Of a stretch of DNA of 64,000 bases, positions 42,101 through 51,373 are shown piece by piece. The stretch is from contig NZ_JODR01000030.1 of assembly GCF_000725885.1 (NCBI RefSeq), positions 1-64,000 on the forward strand, written 5' to 3'. A program made the translations under genes and the position numbers. The stretch comes from Streptomyces albus subsp. albus (GTDB lineage Bacteria > Actinomycetota > Actinomycetes > Streptomycetales > Streptomycetaceae). How positions within the stretch are numbered: position 1 is the first letter of the stretch; every line of letters starts with the position of its first letter. The notes under the pieces were generated by a model. That model worked only from the letters and a program-made list of their open reading frames with translations, was not told where the DNA came from and made no database searches.

Positions 42101-43255
42101 GTGACCACGGACTCGACGGCCGTCCCGCGGCGGGCCGCCCGGTGGTGGGCCGGGCCGGGCCGCCTGCTGGCCGCCGCCGCGCCCGCCGTCGGCGCGTACG
42201 CGGCGGTGCGGCTCACCGGCTTCCTCGCGGTGGCGGCGTACGCCTGGGCAACCGGGAAAGCACCCAGCGCCGTGCTGGGCCACAGCTGGGACGCCCGCTG
42301 GTACGTGTCGATCGCCGCACACGGCTACGGAACCACCCGCTCGGGCGAGAGCGACCTGGCGTTCTTCCCCCTGCTGCCCGCGCTCGAACGGGGGCTGGCC
42401 ACGGTGCCGCCGCTCAGTCTGCCCCAGGCCGGCATCCTCGCCGGCTGGGCGGGGGCGCTCGCGGCAGCCGCCGGCATCCACGCCGTCGGCCGGCACCTGT
42501 ACGGCGGGGCCACTGCGACGTGGCTGGTCGTCCTGTGGGGGCTGTGGCCCAACGCCGTCGTCCAGACGATGGCGTACACCGAATCCCTCATGACCGCGCT
42601 GTCGGCGTGGGCGCTGTACGCGGTGCTCACCGGCAGGTGGCTGTGGGCCGGCTCCCTCGCGCTGCTCGCGGGCCTCTCCCGGCCCAACGGCTTCGCCGCC
42701 GCTGCCGCCGTCCTCACCGCCGCCGCAGCGGCACTGTGGCGGGACCCGGAACGCCGCCGCGACCCCCGGGTGTGGGCGGCACCGGCACTGGCGCCGCTGG
42801 GCTGGCTGGCGTACGTCGCCTGGGTCGGGACGCGGAGCGGCGGACCACTGGGCTATTTCGCCGTGCAGCGGGCCTGGGGGTCCCAGTTCGACTTCGGGCG
42901 CTACAACGTGGAGTACCTGCTGCGGCTGCTCACCCAGCCGGCCCTGCCCGCCCAGTACCTTGCGGCGCTCACCGTCGTGGCCGCGCCGGCCGCACTCGTC
43001 CTCCTGGTCCGCGAAAGACCCCCGCTGCCGCTGGTGATCTACAGCGCCGCTCTGACGGTCGTCGCCCTGGGAGGCGCCCACTTCTTCTCCTCACGGCCCC
43101 GCTTCCTGATGCCCGCCTTCCCGCTCCTGTTCGTCGCGGCCCGCTGGGTCTGCCGCGCCCGCCCCTGCGTCCGCCTCCCCCTCGTTGCCGGCTGCGCGGG
43201 CCTGTCGACCGTCTACGGCGTCCATCTGCTCACCGCCTCCTCCGTCGCCCCCTGA
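42101..43255 (+). CDS. Membrane mannosyltransferase-like glycosyltransferase
   Basis: A 384-residue integral membrane protein with about nine or ten hydrophobic helices, of the GT-C type (PIG-V/PMT-like mannosyltransferases). An acidic loop motif SWDARWYVSIAAHGYG (about residues 64-79) supplies the expected catalytic aspartate after the first helix. Further features are FFPLLPALERGL, MAYTESLMTALSAWALY and SSRPRFLMPAFPLLF, which are typical of the family. The GTG at 42101 follows CGGAG. With the preceding GtrA-like flippase it probably glycosylates a surface polymer or protein from a polyprenyl-phosphate sugar. Confidence 0.88.
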   Translation: MTTDSTAVPRRAARWWAGPGRLLAAAAPAVGAYAAVRLTGFLAVAAYAWATGKAPSAVLGHSWDARWYVSIAAHGYGTTRSGESDLAFFPLLPALERGLATVPPLSLPQAGILAGWAGALAAAAGIHAVGRHLYGGATATWLVVLWGLWPNAVVQTMAYTESLMTALSAWALYAVLTGRWLWAGSLALLAGLSRPNGFAAAAAVLTAAAAALWRDPERRRDPRVWAAPALAPLGWLAYVAWVGTRSGGPLGYFAVQRAWGSQFDFGRYNVEYLLRLLTQPALPAQYLAALTVVAAPAALVLLVRERPPLPLVIYSAALTVVALGGAHFFSSRPRFLMPAFPLLFVAARWVCRARPCVRLPLVAGCAGLSTVYGVHLLTASSVAP

Positions 43256-43328
43256 ACCGCCCACCCGGCTGCGGCCTCCCACAGGATCGGGCGTGTGGCA
43301 CGGCCGGCACGCCCACTACGGTGACGTC

Positions 43329-43943
43329 ATGCCCAGGGACGACCTGACGCCGTACTGGAACACCAACGTCGCCCGGCACCGCGACGTTCTCGCGGCCGTG
43401 CCCCGAGGCTGCGGCGACGCACTGGACGTGGGCTGCGGTGACGGACTCCTGGCCCGGAAGCTGACCGCAGCCGCCCGCCGCGTCACCGGGGTCGACAGCT
43501 CTCCCGAGATGATCGCCCGCGCCCGCGCGCATACCGCCGCCCGTCCCGGACTCACCTTCGTGGAAGGCGATTTCCTGACCGCCCGCCTCCCCGCCGCGGG
43601 CTACGACTTCATCTGCTCCGTGTCCGCCCTCCACCACATGGACGTCGAAGCAGCCCTCCTGCGTATGCGCGCCCTGCTGCGGCCGGGCGGCACCCTCGTG
43701 GTCGTCGGCCTGGCCCGTGATGCGAGCCGCACCGACTGGGCGGCCAGGATCGCGGCGGCACCTGTCGTCAAGGTCACCAAACTGGTGCGCCGCGCACAGT
43801 CCCCGGAGGGAATGCCGGTCCACGACCCGCAGTTGAGCTACGGCCAGATCCGCGCCACGGCACGGCAACTCCTGCCGGGCATGCGCTACCGCCGCCATGT
43901 GCTGCGACGGTACTCGGTGATCTGGCGGAAACCACCACCCTGA
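43329..43943 (+). CDS. Class I SAM-dependent methyltransferase
   Basis: A 204-residue methyltransferase. Motif I is ALDVGCGDGLLARKL (about residues 31-45), followed by VTGVDSSPEMIARAR (about 52-66), VEGDFLTARLP, and FICSVSALHHMD. LLRPGGTLVVVGLAR is motif VI. The ATG at 43329 lacks a strong SD and may be leaderless. The substrate is unknown. It ends 38 bp from the convergent second methyltransferase. Confidence 0.9.
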   Translation: MPRDDLTPYWNTNVARHRDVLAAVPRGCGDALDVGCGDGLLARKLTAAARRVTGVDSSPEMIARARAHTAARPGLTFVEGDFLTARLPAAGYDFICSVSALHHMDVEAALLRMRALLRPGGTLVVVGLARDASRTDWAARIAAAPVVKVTKLVRRAQSPEGMPVHDPQLSYGQIRATARQLLPGMRYRRHVLRRYSVIWRKPPP

Positions 43944-43980
43944 GAACGGTCGGCCGGGCGGTGGCCGGGACGGGACGCCG

Positions 43981-44811
43981 TCAGGCGTCCTTGCGGGCCA
44001 CCAGGCTGAAGAAGGAGGGAACCGGCCGGCCGCCGATGCGGGTCCGCCACTTTCCGTCGGTTTCCCGGGTGCCGCCGTGCTCGCCGGGGCAGTCGTTCTC
44101 GGTCGTCTCTGTGAGGGACAGCAGCCGCAGTCCGGCCCGCACGGCACCGGTCGCGACAGCTCCCACGGTGTGCCGGTAGGTCATCACGCTGCCGGTCGCC
44201 GGGCCCTCCTCGGCTTGCGCGTAGGCGGCCAGCTGTCCGTCCCACACATGCGGGCCCGCGTCGTCGTAGGCGCACCAGGCGCTGGCGGGCTCGTGCACGG
44301 CGAACATCCCCGGCAGGGGGTGGAATTCGACGAGGACGAGATGGCCTCCCGGACGCAGACAGCGTGCGACCGAGCTCATCCACCGGGCGGGTTCGTCCGT
44401 GAAGTAGACGACCCCGAGGGAGGCGAAGGCGAGATCGAAGCTTCCCCACAACCGCGGCGGCAGCGAGTTGGCGTCGGCCTCGACGAACGTGGGACACACC
44501 CCGCAACGACCGGCGAGGTCGCGTGCTTTGTCGAGGGAGGCGGGGGAAAGATCGACGCCCGTCACGATGGCCCCGCGCCGCGCCAGGGAGATCGTCCCGA
44601 ACCCGATGTGGCACTGCACATGCAGTACGTCGAGCCCTTCGACGGATGGTGCCGCCTCCTGGAGAGCCGCGTTCTCCGCGGCGGACAGGGTGTCCCGCCC
44701 GGCCAGCAGCCCGGCCAGGTCGTACGTCTGGTCGCGTCCGTTCCCGTGCACCGCAGCCGCGGCGTCCCAGTAAGCCTTGTTGAGCCCGAGCATCTCGTGC
44801 GGATCGGCCAT
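43981..44811 (-). CDS. Class I SAM-dependent methyltransferase
   Basis: A 276-residue methyltransferase. It has a variant motif I, VLHVQCHIGFGTISLARRGA (about residues 62-81), then GVDLSPASLDKARDL, VEADANSLP, SLGVVYFTDEP, and LRPGGHLVLVEFHPLPGM. The VQCHIG variant is seen in a family of methyltransferases that also has N-terminal AYWDAAA. The ATG at 44811 gives MADPHEMLGLNKAYW. Substrate unknown; not obviously linked with the convergent methyltransferase. Confidence 0.9.
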   Translation of the reverse strand: MADPHEMLGLNKAYWDAAAAVHGNGRDQTYDLAGLLAGRDTLSAAENAALQEAAPSVEGLDVLHVQCHIGFGTISLARRGAIVTGVDLSPASLDKARDLAGRCGVCPTFVEADANSLPPRLWGSFDLAFASLGVVYFTDEPARWMSSVARCLRPGGHLVLVEFHPLPGMFAVHEPASAWCAYDDAGPHVWDGQLAAYAQAEEGPATGSVMTYRHTVGAVATGAVRAGLRLLSLTETTENDCPGEHGGTRETDGKWRTRIGGRPVPSFFSLVARKDA

Positions 44812-45209
44812 GGGGCATCACCTGGCCCGGCTAGGGCACGGCCGCCGCCACCGGTCTTGTCAGGGACGGCGGACGCGTGCGGAGGATGGGGAAATCTGCT
44901 CCGACACCGGCCGCACGAAACGCGGACGCGGACCGCTACCGCCGGAAAGAGTGAAGACGTATGCCTCCGCCACAGGCAGCGGGCCCTCCGTTGCCTGCCG
45001 GTGCGGCCACCCACGGGCAGCCGGCCGGCAACCGGCAGGGGCCCGCCCGTGCGCCACGGGGGTGCGACGCACGGGCGGGGGTCCTGGGGCCCGGCCCGGG
45101 CTCGGGACGGTGGCCCGGGGCGGTCCCGGGGCGGCGCCTGGCCGGGGACGGTGCCCGGTTGTCGGACGGGGGTGGGCCGCTCGCGGGCGATGTGCCGGCC
45201 GCGGGCCGG
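44812..45209. other. Non-coding stretch
   Basis: About 400 bp between the methyltransferase and the lipoprotein gene, with short C/G-rich repeats and several weak hairpins near 45070-45150. No gene or RNA is supportable. Confidence 0.45.
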
Positions 45210-45875
45210 TCAGCCGACGCCGACGGGGCTGACGAAGGTGCCGGGGCGGGTGGCGCCGGACTGGTCGAGGATGGCCCCGCCGTAGGGCCACTTGAGGGTG
45301 ACGTGGGTGGTCTCGTCGGGCGGGGTGAGCAGGACCTTGCTCGGCACGAACGCCTTGGTGTCCGGGTCGTTCGTGGCGGTCGGCAGGAGCGTCAGGCTGA
45401 CCATGGCGGTGCTCTGGCCGGGCCGCAGGGTGACGGTGCTGGGCTTGTCCGAGGAGCGGCGCAGGTCCCAGGCTTCGCCGCTCTTGCTGATGAGGCGGAC
45501 GCCGGGGAAGCCGTGCAGGGTGCAGGTGCGCCCGCTGCCGTTCTTGAGCCGGATGCCCGCGGTCTGCTGGCTGGTGGCGTCCATGTCCGGGTGGCCCCCG
45601 TGCGGCAGGCCCCAGCTGTAGCGCAGTTCACCGGTGTGGCAGCGCTTGCTGGTGGCGGCGGCCGAGAGGGTGTTGACGGCATCGGTCCGCGAGCCCTGCG
45701 CCGCGGTCTCCTTGAGCGCGCTGCCGGTGGCTTCCCCGGCTGTGCGGGAGTGTGCGCCGGCCTTGGCGGAGGACGTATCGGTGGACGAGCCGCAGGCGGT
45801 GGCACCGGCGCCGACCGCGAGGGCGGCCAGCACGGCGGCGGTGCAACGGACTGCGCGGTGGAGCTTGGCGGTCAT
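45210..45875 (-). CDS. DUF4232 domain-containing lipoprotein
   Basis: A 221-residue exported protein. The signal sequence (about residues 1-27) ends in GAGATAC with cysteine 28 as probable lipid-modified residue. The DUF4232 domain (about 75-215) has RCHTGELRYSWG, then GIRLKNGSGRTCTLHGFPGV with its paired cysteine, LRPGQSTAMVSLTL, and TLKWPYGGAILD. DUF4232 proteins are common actinobacterial envelope lipoproteins of unknown role. The ATG at 45875 follows AAAGAGGAA; the long open frame upstream is shadow. Confidence 0.92.
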   Translation of the reverse strand: MTAKLHRAVRCTAAVLAALAVGAGATACGSSTDTSSAKAGAHSRTAGEATGSALKETAAQGSRTDAVNTLSAAATSKRCHTGELRYSWGLPHGGHPDMDATSQQTAGIRLKNGSGRTCTLHGFPGVRLISKSGEAWDLRRSSDKPSTVTLRPGQSTAMVSLTLLPTATNDPDTKAFVPSKVLLTPPDETTHVTLKWPYGGAILDQSGATRPGTFVSPVGVG

Positions 45876-46220
45876 GGTTCCTCTTTCCCGAACACCGGGC
45901 CGCTGCCCGGCGTCCCCCCTGTCGAGTGGGTCTACGGGAGGTGTGATGGGCTCCGGGCGGCGGGAGTTCACGGAAGATTGTCCGGAGCCTGTAACAGCCC
46001 TCTCCCCCGTCCCCCGCCCCCTTCCCGTGCCGCTTCGCCCGGCGCGGCAACGGTGCCGTCGCGGGCGGCCCCGTCCACCGGGCGGGGCCCGCGGCGCTCC
46101 GGCGAGTTGGTGACCGTTGTGCGCCGCGAGAAGGCGCACGAGCCGCGGTGTGCGGACGAAGTCGTCGTCGACGCCGGCACCTGGGCGGGGCAACGACAGA
46201 CTGATCCGGGCAACACTGCC
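45876..46220. other. Intergenic region, no supportable gene
   Basis: About 345 bp. It must hold the DUF4232 promoter on the minus strand. An open minus frame at 46000-46216 has unremarkable composition and no start with a ribosome site. Confidence 0.4.
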
Positions 46221-46226
46221 TAGGCT
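46221..46226 (+). promoter_or_regulatory. -10 box for a leaderless transcript
   Basis: TAGGCT lies six bases before the ATG at 46233, so transcription would start at or next to the start codon. This is common in Streptomyces leaderless genes. Confidence 0.55.
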
Positions 46227-46232
46227 GGCGCG

Positions 46233-46760
46233 ATGGACACTGTGCTCGCTCACGAGGAGAGCGGCTTCATCAACTTCCGGCATCACCTCCCGGATGCGAT
46301 GGAGCACGGGTACCGCTGGGTCAGCATCAAGCAGCTCCGCTTCTCCGCCCGGGCCGCGGAGTCCGCGGGTGACCGAGAACTGCTTGCCGCTCTGATCGGG
46401 CATGAGCAGTTCCGGGACGACTACGCGGGCGGAGGGGTGATGCCGGAGGGAACCCGGCACGGTCCGTACTGGCGACGGCTCATCACTGCCGATCTCTATG
46501 AACCCGTCAGCCAGGAGAAGGCCGTGGAGATACTGCGCGAGTGGGTGGGACCGCGCGGGGAAGTCCCCGCCGGGTTGGAAGCGGAACTCCGACGGGAGGT
46601 CTTCGCCCGCCTGGCCGCTGCTGACGGCATCCACTACCTCGGCGAGCTCGGAGATGAGGCCCTCCACGACTGGGGAGGTGTGCACGAGTTCTTTCACGAG
46701 TTCGTGCTCATCGACCGCTCGGCCGGACGGCTCGCTCTCATCGTCGCCGCCGACGACTAG
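46233..46760 (+). CDS. Hypothetical protein
   Basis: A 175-residue soluble protein I do not recognise. It starts MDTVLAHEESGFINFRHHLP and is rich in aromatic and charged residues. It ends with GGVHEFFHEFVLIDRSAGRL followed by hydrophobic residues and VAADD, which looks like an edge strand of a globular domain. Codon use is a little less GC-biased than the neighbours (TCTCTATGAA, GCTGCTGACG), a mild sign of different origin. A TAGGCT box immediately upstream suggests a leaderless mRNA. No operon partner. Confidence 0.78.
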   Translation: MDTVLAHEESGFINFRHHLPDAMEHGYRWVSIKQLRFSARAAESAGDRELLAALIGHEQFRDDYAGGGVMPEGTRHGPYWRRLITADLYEPVSQEKAVEILREWVGPRGEVPAGLEAELRREVFARLAAADGIHYLGELGDEALHDWGGVHEFFHEFVLIDRSAGRLALIVAADD

Positions 46761-47132
46761 GCAACCGTCGGGGCGTCCGCTGCGGTGACGAAGAGCGGTC
46801 GCGGAGCCCACAATCGCCCCCCGGGGCCGCCCACTGCCGGTCTTCCCGCTGCGGGCGGGCCCCCGGTGACCGGGCTTGATCCTCACGCCACGTAGGGCTG
46901 GAAGACGAGGCCCACCAGCGACTTTCATGCGGCGTTCGAGACGAGCCCCGGCCCGCCCCGGTCCGGACGCGGTGCCGCCGGAGCCGTGCCGTGTGTACGC
47001 GTCCGCAGCACCGGTCCGGGCTCCCCCGGCCCGGCAGCAGCCCCATGGGTCCTCACGCCTTCACCGGCCCCCCGTGGGCCGGGCGCGGGAGCGGTCAACC
47101 GGGCGGCCGGGCGGCGGTAATCTGGCATCGTT
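46761..47132. other. Intergenic region before the AraC-family gene
   Basis: About 370 bp. TAATCT at 47118-47123 is a good -10 candidate for the AraC gene. Nothing else recognised. Confidence 0.45.
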
Positions 47133-48146
47133 GTGATCCCCGTTCACCAGCTCGCCGGCGCGGCCGGTACCGCCGTCTCGGATGCCGCGTACGCGGCGTA
47201 CTACGCGGCCATCGCCCGGACGGACACGCAGAGCCGGGGCACTGTCCGACACCTGCTCCGTCCGGAAGTCGGGGACGGCACGATCGAGGTCACGTCGCTG
47301 CGCAGCGGGTTCCACATCGTCCGCTACGACGTGGCGTTCACCGGCGGCCACCGGCTCGGGTACGCCTTCCCCGACGACCACTTCGAGCTGGAGTACTGCC
47401 TCGACGGGCGGATGCGCATCAGCGAGACCCACGCGGGTGACGGCGATCTGCACGCCCGCTCGGTGTCGCTCAGTCCCCGGCGCGCGACCGACGGCGTCGT
47501 CGCGTACGGCGACGGGGAGCGGTACCGGGCGGTGTCCGTCACCGGCACCTGGAGCGGGCTGGAGTCCTACCTCGGCGGTCTGGGCGCGGACGCCCTCCCG
47601 GCCCCCGGGCCGGAGGACACCGCCTGCGCACGCTATCTGGGGCGGTCCGCCGCGCTGCGCCCGGTGGCCGGGCCGATGGAGGAGATCTATCTGCACCGGC
47701 GGTCGTCGCCGGGCCGGCTGCTGTTCCTGGAGTCGCGGATAGTTGCGGCGCTGTCCGCCCTCGCCGAGGGGCTGGGGGCCGCCGAAGCTCCCGTGCGGGG
47801 CCGGGGCCTCGATCTTGCGGAGCACGAGGTGGCGGCGTTGCGCCGGGTGCCCGAACTGCTGTGGCGGCAGCGTCACGCACCGCCGACGCTGGCGGACCTG
47901 GCCCGCGCCTCGTCGATGTCGGTGCGCCGCCTCACCTCGGGGTTCCGCGCGCTGTACGGGACGTCCGTGAAGGAGTACCACCGGCGCCGGTGCCTCGACC
48001 GGGCGGCGGCGCTGCTCGCCGAGACGGACTGGACGGTGGCCCGGATCGCGCACGAGGTCGGGTACGCGTCGCCCGGCAACTTCGGTTACGCCTTCCGCCG
48101 CGACCGGGGAACGACACCCGCCCGGTTCCGGCGGGCGCACTCCTGA
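47133..48146 (+). CDS. AraC family transcriptional regulator
   Basis: A 337-residue regulator. An N-terminal ligand-binding region of about 220 residues (FHIVRYDVAFTGGHRLGY, LEYCLDGRMRISETHAG) precedes two helix-turn-helix motifs of the AraC DNA-binding domain (about residues 240-335): LADLARASSMSVRRLTSGF and TVARIAHEVGYASPGNFGYA. The start at 47133 (GTG) is close behind a TAATCT box, so the mRNA has almost no leader. It lies 214 bp upstream of an MFS exporter in the same direction and could regulate it. Confidence 0.9.
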   Translation: MIPVHQLAGAAGTAVSDAAYAAYYAAIARTDTQSRGTVRHLLRPEVGDGTIEVTSLRSGFHIVRYDVAFTGGHRLGYAFPDDHFELEYCLDGRMRISETHAGDGDLHARSVSLSPRRATDGVVAYGDGERYRAVSVTGTWSGLESYLGGLGADALPAPGPEDTACARYLGRSAALRPVAGPMEEIYLHRRSSPGRLLFLESRIVAALSALAEGLGAAEAPVRGRGLDLAEHEVAALRRVPELLWRQRHAPPTLADLARASSMSVRRLTSGFRALYGTSVKEYHRRRCLDRAAALLAETDWTVARIAHEVGYASPGNFGYAFRRDRGTTPARFRRAHS

Positions 48147-48360
48147 CGCCGGCCGCCTGCCGGAAGCGCACCGCTCTCCACATCGACGGACCCCGCCCTC
48201 CACACCGCGGCGTGCCGTTCCCCCGGACGATGTGGCGCGGACCGCGGTCGTACCGGCTGTCTTACCGGCTGTCGCGCCGGCGCCCGAGGGGCCCGGGGCC
48301 CGGCGTCCGGGTGCGCCCGCGGCCTGACCCGCCGCCGACAGACGATCCGGAGAAAGACCG

Positions 48361-49614
48361 ATGCATCCCGGCACCGACACCCCGCCCCGGCCGACCGGCG
48401 CGGGGCGCCTCGTCCTCACACTCGGCGGACTCTGCGCGGTGTCGCCGTTCGCCATCGACATGTACGCGCCCGGCTTCCCGCGTATCGCCGCCTCGTTCGG
48501 CACTTCGGGGACGGCCGTCCAGCTCTCCTTGACGGCCTGCCTGGCCGGGCTCGCCGCCGGGCAACTGGTGCTGGGCCCGGTCAGTGACGCGAGGGGGCGG
48601 CGGCGTCTGCTGCTGGCCGGCTGCGGGCTGTTCGCCGTACTGTCCCTGGTCTGTGCGCTGGCCCCGTCCGTCGTCGTGTTCGACATCGCGCGGCTGTTGC
48701 AGGGAGCCGCCGGCAGTGCGGGGATCGTCATCGGGAGGGCGGTCATCAGTGACCGGTTCAGCGGGGCCCACGCGGCCCGGCAGCTCGCCACGCTCAGCGT
48801 GATCGGATCGACCGCGCCGGTGCTCGCGCCGGTGGCCGGGGGCGTGGTGCTCGGGTTCGGCTCGTGGCGGCTGGTGTTCGTGGTGCTGGCCGCCTCCGGG
48901 CTGGTGCTGCTGGCCGCGGTGTGGGCCTGGGTGCCCGAGTCGCTCCCCGCCGAGCGGCGCCGGCCAGGGGGTGTGCGGGCCGTGTTCGCGGCGATGGGCG
49001 GGCTGCTGCGCCGACGCGAACTGGCCGGCCACCTCCTCGTGATGGGATGCGGGCTGGGTGCGCTGTTCGCCTACATCAGCGGGTCGCCGTTCGTCTTCCA
49101 GACCGTCTACGGCCTCTCCCCCACCGGCTACGGCCTCGTCTTCGCCGTGAACGCCGTCGGCACGGTGCTGGCCGGGGTGCTCTTCGGCCGCTGGGCCGGA
49201 CGGGTGTCCCTGAACGCGCTGCTCACGGCCGGCGTGGCCGTCACGGTGGGTGCCCTGCTGGCGCTGGTGGCGCTGCTCGCCGCCGGCATCAGCACCTTTC
49301 CCACCACCTGGGCCTGCCTGTTCGGTCTGACCTTCGGCTTCGGCCTGCTGCTGCCCGCCTCGACCACCCTCGTCCTCGCGATCGGCGGGCAAGCGCCCGG
49401 AGCCGCTTCCGGTCTGCTGGGCGGCGCCCAGTTCGTGCTGGGCGCCGCGGCGGCACCCCTGCCCGGCGCCCTGGGCGGCACGACCGCCATGTCGACGGCC
49501 CTCGTGGTGGCGGGCTGCGCCCTCCTCGCCGCGCTGGCGCTGGTCACTCTCGCCCGGCCGTGGGAGCGCCACGGTGAGCCGGCCGGCCCCGACCGGGCCG
49601 GGGCCGGCGCATGA
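48361..49614 (+). CDS. MFS transporter, Bcr/CflA drug-resistance type
   Basis: A 417-residue 12-helix proton antiporter of the DHA1 class. The first helix region has SPFAIDMYAPGFPRIAASFG as in Bcr and CflA, followed by GQLVLGPVSDARGRRRLL (motif A, about residues 62-79). The family motif C region near VIGSTAPVLAPVAGGVV supports an exporter. Substrates could be chloramphenicol-, bicyclomycin- or sulfonamide-like compounds, but cannot be told. The ATG at 48361 follows GGAGAAAG. A convergent terminator follows. Confidence 0.92.
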   Translation: MHPGTDTPPRPTGAGRLVLTLGGLCAVSPFAIDMYAPGFPRIAASFGTSGTAVQLSLTACLAGLAAGQLVLGPVSDARGRRRLLLAGCGLFAVLSLVCALAPSVVVFDIARLLQGAAGSAGIVIGRAVISDRFSGAHAARQLATLSVIGSTAPVLAPVAGGVVLGFGSWRLVFVVLAASGLVLLAAVWAWVPESLPAERRRPGGVRAVFAAMGGLLRRRELAGHLLVMGCGLGALFAYISGSPFVFQTVYGLSPTGYGLVFAVNAVGTVLAGVLFGRWAGRVSLNALLTAGVAVTVGALLALVALLAAGISTFPTTWACLFGLTFGFGLLLPASTTLVLAIGGQAPGAASGLLGGAQFVLGAAAAPLPGALGGTTAMSTALVVAGCALLAALALVTLARPWERHGEPAGPDRAGAGA

Positions 49615-49621
49615 CGCGGGT

Positions 49622-49658
49622 GCCGCCCGGTCGCCGTGAGCCTCACGTGCCGGGCGGC
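49622..49658. terminator. Bidirectional hairpin between convergent genes
   Basis: GCCGCCCGG and CCGGGCGGC (9-bp stem) enclose an inner GTGAG/CTCAC stem. It lies between the exporter stop and the end of the amidohydrolase. Confidence 0.7.
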
Positions 49659-49686
49659 TCCGGGCCGAACTCCGCTCCGGACGACG

Positions 49687-51339
49687 TCAGGAGAACGTCA
49701 GCGCTCCCGTGTCGTGGGCGACCCGGCCGCCGACGACGGTCGCGCCCACCGTCAGCTCGCCGATGCGTCCGGGGGCGACGGCCAGCAGATCGTCGCTGAG
49801 GACCGTGAAGTCCGCGAGCATGCCCCGGCGGAGGATGCCCTTGCGGTGCTCCTCGTGGACGGCGTGGGCCGAGCCGACGGTGTAGGCGTACAGCGCCTCC
49901 CGTGCCGTGACCGCTTCGTGCGGCGCGATCGGCGCGCCCGACGCGGTGCGCCGGTTCACCATGTCGTGGATGCTCAGCAGCGGATGGGAGGCGACCACGG
50001 GGGCGTCCGAGGAGCCGGGCAGCACGACGCCCGCGTCGAGGAAGGCGCGCATACGGTAGGCGCGCTCGCTGCGGTCGGGGCCCAGCGCGCTGAGCAGTCC
50101 GTCGCCGATCTCCGAGAGGAACCGGCCCTGCGGTACGGGGATCAGGCCGAGTTCCGCGATCCGGGCGACCTGCGCCTCGCTGGTGACGGCCGCGTGCTCG
50201 ACGCGGTGGCGCACATCGGTGCGCGGGTGGCGGCGCTGTGCTTCCTCGTAGGCGTCCAGGACGACGTCCAAGGCGGCGTCCCCGATGGCGTGCGTGGCGA
50301 CCTGCCAGCCGCAGCGGTGCGCCTCCACGATGTAGCGGCGGATCTGCTCGCGCTCGTACTGCAGCAGTCCGCTGTTGCCGGGGGTGTCGTGGTAGTCGCA
50401 GCACATGGCGGCGGAGCGGCCGATCAGGGAGCCGTCCGCCATCATCTTCGCCGGACCGATGCGCAGCCATTCGTCGCCGAAGCCGGTCCGCAGGCCGAGG
50501 TCGAGGCCGTACCAGGTGGTGCCCTGCTCCAGGAGGCCGCAGTCGTGCAGCGCGGTGATGTACGGCATGACGGTCATGCGGACGCCGAGCAGGCCGCGTT
50601 CGCGCACCCGCTGGTAGGCGTCGAGGTCGGCGGGTCCGTTGCCGATGCCGTCGGTGACGCCGATTCCGGGTTCGGTCACGCTGGTCAGGCCGGCTTCGAG
50701 GGCGGCCCGCGCCCCGGCGGCGATGTTGGCGGTCCACTCGTCGACGGGTTCGGGGCGGAGCACCTGCTCGACGAGGTGCATCGCGGTCTCCTGGAGCAGG
50801 CCCTCGGCGCGGCCGTCCGCCTCGCGCACGACGTGGCCGCCGGGCACGTCAGGTACGTCCCTGCGGCCGGTGAAGCCCGCCCTCTCGAAGGCGGCGGTGC
50901 TCGCCACGGCCATGTGGTGCGAGGTGTGCACGAGCCAGACGGGGCGGCCCTGTGCGGCCCGGTCGAGCGCCTCGGCGGTCGGGTGGGCGCCGATCTTGTT
51001 CTGGTCGTAGCCGGCGCCGAGCACCCAGGCGTCGGGCGGCAGTGCCGAGGCCCGCTCGGCCACCGCCCGGTAGAGCGCGTCGAGGCCGGGCGCGCTCTCG
51101 TAGGAGCAGTCCAGCTCGCGCAGTCCTTTGCCGACGAGGCTGAGGTGGTGGTGCGCGTCGTTGAAGCCGGGTACGGCGGGGGCACCGCCGAGGTCGACGA
51201 CGGTGTCCGCGGTGCAGCCGGCCACCTCGTCGTCCACTCCGGCGATCCGGCCGCCGAGGACGCCGAGGGCACGGGCGGTGGGGCGGTCCGGGTCGAGGGT
51301 GGTGAAGCGTCCGTTGTGGAACAGGGCGTCGAGACGCAT
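49687..51339 (-). CDS. Amidohydrolase (YtcJ/ATZ-type, amidohydrolase_3)
   Basis: A 550-residue metal-dependent hydrolase. After an N-terminal beta-sandwich part it has VPGFNDAHHHLSLVGK with the H-x-H metal ligands (near residue 63), and IGPAKMMADGSLIG. VATHAIGDAALDVVLDAYEE, DVRHRVEHAAVT and LPGSSDAPVVASHP with the catalytic aspartate follow. It closes with RGMLADFTVLSDDLLAV. Members hydrolyse amide or ester bonds of unknown compounds. The ATG at 51339 has TGGAG upstream; a TTG three codons earlier is the alternative. It is followed 34 bp downstream in the operon sense by nothing and is preceded by an MHS transporter on the same strand. Confidence 0.91.
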   Translation of the reverse strand: MRLDALFHNGRFTTLDPDRPTARALGVLGGRIAGVDDEVAGCTADTVVDLGGAPAVPGFNDAHHHLSLVGKGLRELDCSYESAPGLDALYRAVAERASALPPDAWVLGAGYDQNKIGAHPTAEALDRAAQGRPVWLVHTSHHMAVASTAAFERAGFTGRRDVPDVPGGHVVREADGRAEGLLQETAMHLVEQVLRPEPVDEWTANIAAGARAALEAGLTSVTEPGIGVTDGIGNGPADLDAYQRVRERGLLGVRMTVMPYITALHDCGLLEQGTTWYGLDLGLRTGFGDEWLRIGPAKMMADGSLIGRSAAMCCDYHDTPGNSGLLQYEREQIRRYIVEAHRCGWQVATHAIGDAALDVVLDAYEEAQRRHPRTDVRHRVEHAAVTSEAQVARIAELGLIPVPQGRFLSEIGDGLLSALGPDRSERAYRMRAFLDAGVVLPGSSDAPVVASHPLLSIHDMVNRRTASGAPIAPHEAVTAREALYAYTVGSAHAVHEEHRKGILRRGMLADFTVLSDDLLAVAPGRIGELTVGATVVGGRVAHDTGALTFS

Positions 51340-51373
51340 GAGGGTCAACTCCAGGGGTCGGGGTCGGTGGACG

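Noticed and set aside
45876..46928. Upstream extension of the DUF4232 frame
   Set aside because: The signal sequence with lipobox begins at 45875; the extension overlaps the hypothetical gene on the other strand.
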